From: Diospyros lotus
Taxonomy: Eukaryota; Streptophyta; Magnoliopsida; Ericales; Ebenaceae
Assembly: GCF_014633365.1 (NCBI RefSeq)
Contig: NC_068339.1
Location: 10,439,925-10,503,924, forward strand
Length of the DNA: 64,000 nt
Reading direction: 5' to 3'
Position numbers and translations under genes: made by a program. Shown here piece after piece: positions 58,983-64,000 of this stretch; position 1 is the first letter of the stretch; each line of letters begins with the position of its first letter. A model generated the notes under the pieces. It was not told where the DNA came from and made no database searches. It saw nothing but the letters and a program-made list of their open reading frames with translations.

Positions 58983-59240
58983 AAAGGGGACCACCCCTAC
59001 TAATTAAGGCACCAGTTCGAAGGCTACGAACCTTCGCCAAATGAAGACCAAAGGGGACCACCCCTACTAATTAAGGTACCAGTTCGGAGGCTACGAACCT
59101 CCGCCAAATGAAGACCAAAGGGGACCACCCCTACTAATTAAGGCACCAGTTCGGAGGCAACGAACCTCCGCCAAATGAAGACCAAAAGGCATCAGTTCGG
59201 AGGCTACGAACCTTCGCCAAATGAAGACCAAAGGGGACCA
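58983..59240 (+). repeat. Tandem array C, about 67-bp unit, about 3.8 copies
   Basis: Units start AAAGGGGACCACCCCTACT, include the palindromic GGAGGCTACGAACCTCC and end CCAAATGAAGACC. The fourth unit has an internal deletion. Confidence 0.88.
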
Positions 59241-59690
59241 TAGCCTCAGCCAACGGCCCCGAAGGCAAGGCGCGCAGCCTCAACCAACACAATTTCGGCC
59301 AACGGCTTCGAAGGCAAGGCACGCAGCCTCGGCCACCATAGCCTCGGCCAATGGCCCCCGAAGACAAGGCACACAGCCTCGGCCAGCGGCCTCGTAGATA
59401 AGGCAAGCGGCCTCGGCCCCCACAGCCTCAGCCAGCGGCCCCCGAAGACGAGGCACGCAACCTCGGCCAGCAACCCCGAAGATCAAGCACGCAGCCTCGG
59501 CCAGCGGCCCCCAAAGATCAGGCACGCGGCCTCGGCCACCACAGCCTCGGCCAGTGGCCCCTGAAGACAAGGCACACAGCCTCGGCCAGCGGCCTCGAAG
59601 ATAAGGCAAGCGGCCTCGGCCACCACAACCTCGGCCAGCAGCCCCCGAAGATGAGGAATGCGGCCTCGACTAGCATAGCCTCGGCCCTAG
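59241..59690 (+). repeat. Tandem array D, 34-35-bp unit with a 15-bp alternate block, more than 10 copies
   Basis: Units have the form CCTCGGCCAGCGGCCCCGAAG plus ACAAGGCACGCAG. A 15-bp CCTCGGCCACCACAG block is inserted before every second or third unit, giving a higher-order period. It is GC-rich, unlike its surroundings. Confidence 0.88.
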
Positions 59691-59967
59691 GCTAAAAATA
59701 ACAATAAAAATATATATATTTAAGAGCTGGCCCCTTTTCTACTATAGGAAAATTCTCGAACGTCACTATCACCTCGAGCGACCTAATCACCCTTTGCATG
59801 GGAAGACTAAAAAGGCACCGGGAGACTTAAGAAGCGAATTCAGCATCCAAGACTGTTAACCCAAATTTTTAGGAAAACTTTTTTACAGAGGCTCAGAAAA
59901 ACAGTGACAACTACTCCTTCAGCTGCCCAACTTCCTCACTTGATCAGCTTAAGGAGTGGGGGGCAAG

Positions 59968-60489
59968 TGATGAGGGAATATTTATAGGGGGCGATTTTAC
60001 TGTACTACCCCTAGGAGGTTATCATTAACTTGGAGCCATGTGTGCCAGTAAAGGCCAATATGCAATCGCCACGTGTCAAATCTTAGGAGCTCCACTTATC
60101 CTTATAATCTTTATTATGATTTTGAACTGGAAAGAGATAAAGAGGAAGATTAAGTCAACCAATGATATCTTTAAATATCTCAAGAATTATCTCTATTAGA
60201 GAAGATTATCTTTTCTCCCCATGGAAAGGGGATCAACCTCTCTTTTTGAAATATATCTTATCTCCTAAAGGAAAGGCTAATGGACATCTATAAATAGAGG
60301 ACAGCCTTTACAGGTATGGGGATCTGATTCCTAAGGGACTCTTTTATTACCTTCCATTACTATTATACTCCTCAAAAATTCGTGAACTGACTTAAGCGTC
60401 GGAGGGATCATGGGGAGCGAGTCCCCCCCCCCTTTTTTTTGCAGGTACTTGGTTCGAGACTGAAGAAGGTGATCGGCTCTGCATCATCA
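59968..60489 (+). repeat. 3' LTR of the array-bearing element
   Basis: 522 bp, TGATGAGGG to GCATCATCA, followed by the CTTAC duplication. Confidence 0.93.
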
Positions 60490-60733
60490 CTTACCTTGGT
60501 TCATAGTTTAAGGTTTCTCCAAATTAATCAATTCTGGGTCATAACCATCGTTATAAAATGTTAATATTAGCAAGAAATTAATAAGAAGAGGGATGACGCA
60601 TAAGAAAAATATACCGTATATTCTATGCATGTACACAAATTCTACCGTTTATATACTTTTAGTATTTCAAATCCTTATAAACAACTCCTTAATAAGTCGA
60701 AAAAAACATTCATTCAATCTCTACAGTTTTACT

Positions 60734-61781
60734 CAGTCATGGCCAAAATTGAACCGGACCGGCGGTTCGAACCGGAACCGGACCGGCCGGAACCGGACCC
60801 GGAACCGGCCGAACCGGAACCGGACTGAACCGGCGAAATTCGGTCCGGTTCCGGTTCAAGGTTCCGGGGAACCGGAACCGTCGGTTCCACGGAACCGGAA
60901 CCGGAACAACCCCCCCTTCCCCCGTGCAGCACCCCTCCCCCCCCCCAACGGTCCAAAATTGGACCGTTGGCAGCCAACGGTCCAATTCCAATCTTATTAA
61001 TTTTTTTTTTTAATTTTATAATTCCTATCTATATATACCCCTCCCTCCCCCACTCATTTTTCACACTTTCTCTCTCTCTCTCTCTCGCTTTCTCTCTCAA
61101 GTCTCAAGCTATTATTCTCTCAATTTTGTCTCTCATTTAATATTTCAATTTCAATTTCTTCAATCTTCTCATTTTGTTATTTATCAATTTATTCAATTAT
61201 ATTGTTAATTATTTATTACTTGTTACTATATTATTTTATCATTATTATATTTTTTTATTATCATACTTTTTTCAAAAAAATGGCAAGTGAAGGTAGAAAT
61301 TTTGAAAATGTTGAAAATGTTGAGTTTGAAACTCAAAATTTTCAAACACAAGAGAGTGAAACTCAACAAAAGGGAAGTGGAAAAATTTCTACTTCTGATA
61401 TTTTTAATATTCATTTCAAGAAAACACCAAAAGGAGATGGTAAATTTGATGTATCTTGTAATTATTGTAATCAGGTATACAAATTCAAGCAAGGAGGTGG
61501 ATATGGTACTTTCGCCCGACATTTGCAAACAAAGCACCCGCTTAAGGTTGGATTGAATACAACAATATTTAAAAAAAATTAAAAAAATTCGGTTTGAACC
61601 GGAACCGGAACCGTTGACCGAACCGGCTCAAACCGTTGACCGAACCGGTCCAAACCGTTGACCGAACCGGCACGAACCGGAACCGGAACCGAACCGTCCC
61701 AAACCGTCCTTGGGCAGTTCGGTTCAGGTTCAAAGATTTCTTGAACCGGAACCGGCGGTTCATGAACCGTGGCCATGTTTA
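60734..61781 (+). mobile_element. Ac-like hAT element, internally deleted, BED domain only
   Basis: The ends CAGTCATGGCC and TAAACATGGCC (complement of the right end) form an 11-bp inverted repeat with 8 matches and the Ac-style C/T first-base mismatch. The flanks GTTTTACT (60726-60733) and GTTTTACA (61782-61789) are an 8-bp duplication with one mismatch. Dense AACCGG/CCGGTT arrays fill both subterminal regions, as in Ac where such hexamers bind transposase. The interior keeps a TATA box (about 61030), a CT-rich leader and the first coding part of a transposase, then jumps straight to the 3' subterminal repeats. The catalytic and hATC parts are missing. Confidence 0.87.
61280..61582 (+). CDS. 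BED zinc-finger remnant of hAT transposase
   Basis: 100 aa from MASEGRNFENVENVEFE to the stop. The finger is Cys60, Cys63, His81 and His86 (CNYCNQVYKFK then GTFARHLQTKHP), a BED-type C-X2-C-X17-H-X4-H. The N-terminal 40 residues are acidic and Asn/Gln-rich, as in Ac-type transposases. The frame stops within about 15 codons of the deletion joint. If expressed it could bind the element's subterminal repeats without cutting; that is inference. I chose this ATG because the upstream frame (from 61202) is only the AT-rich leader. Confidence 0.75.
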   Translation: MASEGRNFENVENVEFETQNFQTQESETQQKGSGKISTSDIFNIHFKKTPKGDGKFDVSCNYCNQVYKFKQGGGYGTFARHLQTKHPLKVGLNTTIFKKN

Positions 61782-62215
61782 GTTTTACATTTGATATTTA
61801 AATCCTTTAAAATTTGCCTTTTTCATTTTTCATAATTTTAATCCTATATATTAAAAACAACCCATTTTTGTTGCTGATCTAATGGAAGAACGTATATAGT
61901 TGTGCGAAAGTTAGAGGGAAAGAAAACAAATATCATTTGAACCTACAACTCATGATCAAAAATTTAATCTCAATAAGATTTCCCCAAAAATATATAAACA
62001 GCATCACCATGGAGAGAGAGAGAGAGAGCGATGGTAAAATTGCAAGTTTGCTTTAGCTAACGACCGCTGGTTGTACAAACACTACAAACTACAAAGCCAA
62101 ACATGTATTACGTATATACAATTCAAAAGGTTTCATATTGTCCCCTCCCCTCCCCTCCAACTCTCAATTTATTATCACACTTTGTGCTACCAAACCAAGC
62201 TACCAATACCATCAT
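61782..62215. other. Spacer and probable 3' UTR of the downstream minus-strand gene
   Basis: Contains (GA)n near 62013-62028 and no gene. Confidence 0.45.
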
Positions 62216-62773
62216 CTACCACCCAACTACGCCGGGAAAATCCGAGACGGCCTTAGTTTTCCGACGACAACCGTCCCACAACCTGACCACGTTGCCGTCG
62301 AGCACCGCCAAGTCCTGGTAACCGTACCACCCCATCTCCTCCATCCTCATCCTCACCGTCCATTTCCAATCTCCAGCGTCGCACCACTCATCTCCGCCAC
62401 CAATATCCACCTCCTCAAAGCCCTTAACGCCATCGTCCTCCGCCGCGTCTTCCAGGCCCCAATCCTCGTAGTACACCATGAACTTCCCGGTCGTGGTTGC
62501 CACCGTAGTCTCCAAGGGACCAACCCAAGAAGTGGCCGTGGCCGAAGGCGGGGGTGACTGATCATCGTTCACAGACTCCTCCTCTGGCGGCGGCGGAGGC
62601 GCTTTGGTGGCACCATCGGCAGCGGCTGTTCTGATCCTCCGGAAGCTGACGGCAGCCGTTATAACTGCTGCCCACGTCCACGCCCACATTTTATTGAATA
62701 GCAGTGTAAAGACATCGAAATTAAGGGAACTGAACGGCGTCAAGGCTTCGAGCGGAGAATCCAAGGCGCTCAT
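62216..62773 (-). CDS. Plant protein of unknown function, 185 aa, one exon
   Basis: An intact frame from MSALDSPLEALTPFSS to a TAG stop. Residues about 20-43 (FTLLFNKMWAWTWAAVITAAVSF) are hydrophobic and probably a membrane anchor. A Pro/Glu linker follows (PPPPPEEE near 60) and then a Trp/Tyr-rich soluble part ending MGWYGYQDLAVLDGNVVRLWDG. The layout matches a plant-only uncharacterised family with an N-terminal MSALD motif that I know only loosely. GC content is clearly higher than the flanks, as expected for a real gene. No catalytic motif is seen. Confidence 0.78.
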   Translation of the reverse strand: MSALDSPLEALTPFSSLNFDVFTLLFNKMWAWTWAAVITAAVSFRRIRTAAADGATKAPPPPPEEESVNDDQSPPPSATATSWVGPLETTVATTTGKFMVYYEDWGLEDAAEDDGVKGFEEVDIGGGDEWCDAGDWKWTVRMRMEEMGWYGYQDLAVLDGNVVRLWDGCRRKTKAVSDFPGVVGW

Positions 62774-63720
62774 CTTCGCCAGATTCCACGGACTCTGTAA
62801 TTTGGTGGCTTAAGTTAAGTGGAGAGTATTTATGGAGAAAGGAGGAGAAACGTGGGCCGCCGGACCCGAAGAGTGTGTGTGAGAGCATCTACCTTACAAG
62901 ATGCCGAGAATCGAGTGGGAGATGCTAAGCTAGATCCGAATTATATCCTACGCATCATAACTGGCTGGCGATCTCTGTTATTACACGTGGAATGTCCTTA
63001 TTGGCTGTCGCCTTCGTTCCGTGCCAACTTGTCCGTGAGATTATGGAAAAAAATAATATAAAAAATTTAACCAACGTAACCACGAGGTGACGTTAATACA
63101 CGTGCGAGCACTATCCCTAGCGAGACCAGTAAAATAAATAAAATCAATTAAATTAGGAAATAAAAAAGCCAAATTTACAAACCCCATGCCAAATTCAAGT
63201 GTTAAATTTATCAAAATAAAAAATATATTTTCTTCCACTAATATATAATATATTTATCAAAACTTGTCGTGGTTAAAATAATTAGACTCATAATTAGAAA
63301 GAATAATGAAACATATTACAAGCAAAACGCAACACATGATGCATAATAATAATGTTATGGCATTGAATATAGTCTAATACAAGGAATGTAATTTGCAATA
63401 AATGCTTTTGATATTGTCATATGTATCAGTATTTGGCAACATAAAATAATTAAAAATATAAAATAAAATAATTAAAAATATAAATAACTAAATAATACAA
63501 TAAAAATGTTTATCTATATCATATATGTTGAGAAGTATTGTGTTAGTATTATTTGGAGTAACTATATATCTGAAAACAATTATATTTTGTTTCTAATTAA
63601 GATTTTTAGTAGCAAAATATCCAAATTTTTCTTTGAAAAATAGCATTTTGTTGTAAGTAAAAATATATTATTTTAATTTGAAAGTGCTTCTATTACAAAT
63701 AATTGTTATATATATATATA
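62774..63720. other. Upstream region of the 185-aa gene and AT-rich intergenic DNA
   Basis: No further gene is seen. The 5' UTR and promoter of the minus-strand gene must lie in the first few hundred bases. (TA)n at 63708-63719 forms the Helitron target. Confidence 0.45.
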
Positions 63721-64000
63721 CTAGGGATAAGCCGTGCCTAAAGGCACGATGCAACTAAAAAAAATTGAACATCAAATTTGAACGCGAAATAATCCGGTAC
63801 TGAACTCAAATACGTATTAAATTGAAAGTCTAAACTCGCCCTATATCACGTGTTTGAAGACAATGTATATAGTTCTTAAACACGAAATAATCAAACAATG
63901 AATATAAACATACATTAAGCTGAAAATCATTTGATCATTTTTAATATCATGACTTTAGTGAAATAAAAAGAATCAATGTTGATACTTAGTCAAAAATTTG
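63721..64000 (-). mobile_element. Helitron 3' terminus; element runs off the right edge
   Basis: On the minus strand the text ends with a hairpin CGTGCCT-TT-AGGCACG (complement of 63733-63748), 8 bases, then CTAG and a host T. This is the Helitron pattern: a short hairpin shortly before CTRR, inserted between A and T, with no target duplication. The interior seen here is non-coding. The 5' TC end lies outside the window. Confidence 0.7.

Larger units (their letters stand above)
57093..60489 (+). mobile_element. Non-autonomous LTR retrotransposon (LARD-like, Tat-type primer site) with four tandem-repeat arrays
   Basis: LTRs 57093-57612 and 59968-60489 are flanked by a perfect CTTAC duplication (57088-57092 and 60490-60494). 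The primer site TGGCGCCCACCGTGGGGCCC starts at 57615 and is the type seen in Tat-lineage gypsy elements. A purine tract AAGGAGTGGGGGGCAAG precedes the 3' LTR. The 2.36-kb interior has no gag or pol motif; 58415-59690 is four successive minisatellite arrays. The LTRs differ at about two dozen positions by eye. It must rely on an autonomous partner. Confidence 0.93.

Noticed and set aside
59134..59609. Minus-strand frames of 75-110 aa rich in Arg, Gly, Leu and Ala
   Set aside because: They are produced by the GC-rich 34-35-bp array. All three frames are open for the same reason.
58415..59690. Regularly spaced repeats that might suggest a CRISPR array
   Set aside because: The repeats are contiguous or near-contiguous minisatellites without unique spacers, inside a plant LTR element.
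60593..61000. Frames rich in Asn/Arg/Pro/Glu on both strands
   Set aside because: They are translations of the AACCGG subterminal repeats of the hAT element.

Overview
The window is eukaryotic nuclear DNA from a flowering plant, most probably a eudicot. It holds GT-AG split genes, a plastid-type fatty-acid synthesis gene with a transit peptide, a Cassandra TRIM element carrying a 5S rRNA-like segment, an Au-like SINE and plant retrotransposon lineages. I cannot name the species. Intergenic DNA is AT-rich and full of transposon debris.

Layout: 1-8813 is a Ty1/copia element cut by the left window edge. It is split by a second copia (1213-6722), which is itself split by a solo LTR (4950-5381). 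Just downstream (8897-9757) lie the last four exons of a + strand host gene I do not recognise, so the copia nest probably sits in one of its introns. 9758-21172 has no gene that I can support. It holds a solo LTR (10380-10810), a hAT-type MITE (16474-17128), a foldback element (about 17945-19795) interrupted by a Cassandra TRIM (18403-19042), a small hairpin MITE (about 19906-20095) and a solo LTR (20502-21172).

22172-36609 (+) is a complete 13-exon plastid 3-oxoacyl-ACP synthase II gene (KASII/FAB1 type, 562 aa). Its introns 9 and 11 are swollen to 4.0 and 6.0 kb by a SINE, a MITE and an antisense copia relic. 37683-52048 (-) is a complete 18-exon RRP12-like gene (1292 or 1288 aa) for pre-ribosome maturation, convergent with KASII. 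Its intron 9 contains a recent non-autonomous LTR element that encodes only a tandemly duplicated gag (42037-44300).

52049-64000 is mostly repeats: a nearly 1-kb AT-rich hairpin (about 52660-53640), a 2.7-kb solo LTR (53702-56414), a tRNA-derived SINE (about 56860-57064, -), a 3.4-kb non-autonomous LTR element with four tandem-repeat arrays (57093-60489), and an internally deleted Ac-like hAT element that keeps only a BED zinc-finger ORF (60734-61781). One intact single-exon plant gene of unknown function (62216-62773, -) follows, and then the 3' end of a Helitron (63721 to the edge, -).

The two large genes are housekeeping genes: plastid C16-to-C18 fatty-acid elongation and small-subunit ribosome assembly. 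Nothing in the sequence links them functionally. All exon joins were worked out by hand from splice sites, reading phase and protein continuity. Target-site duplications were read directly.
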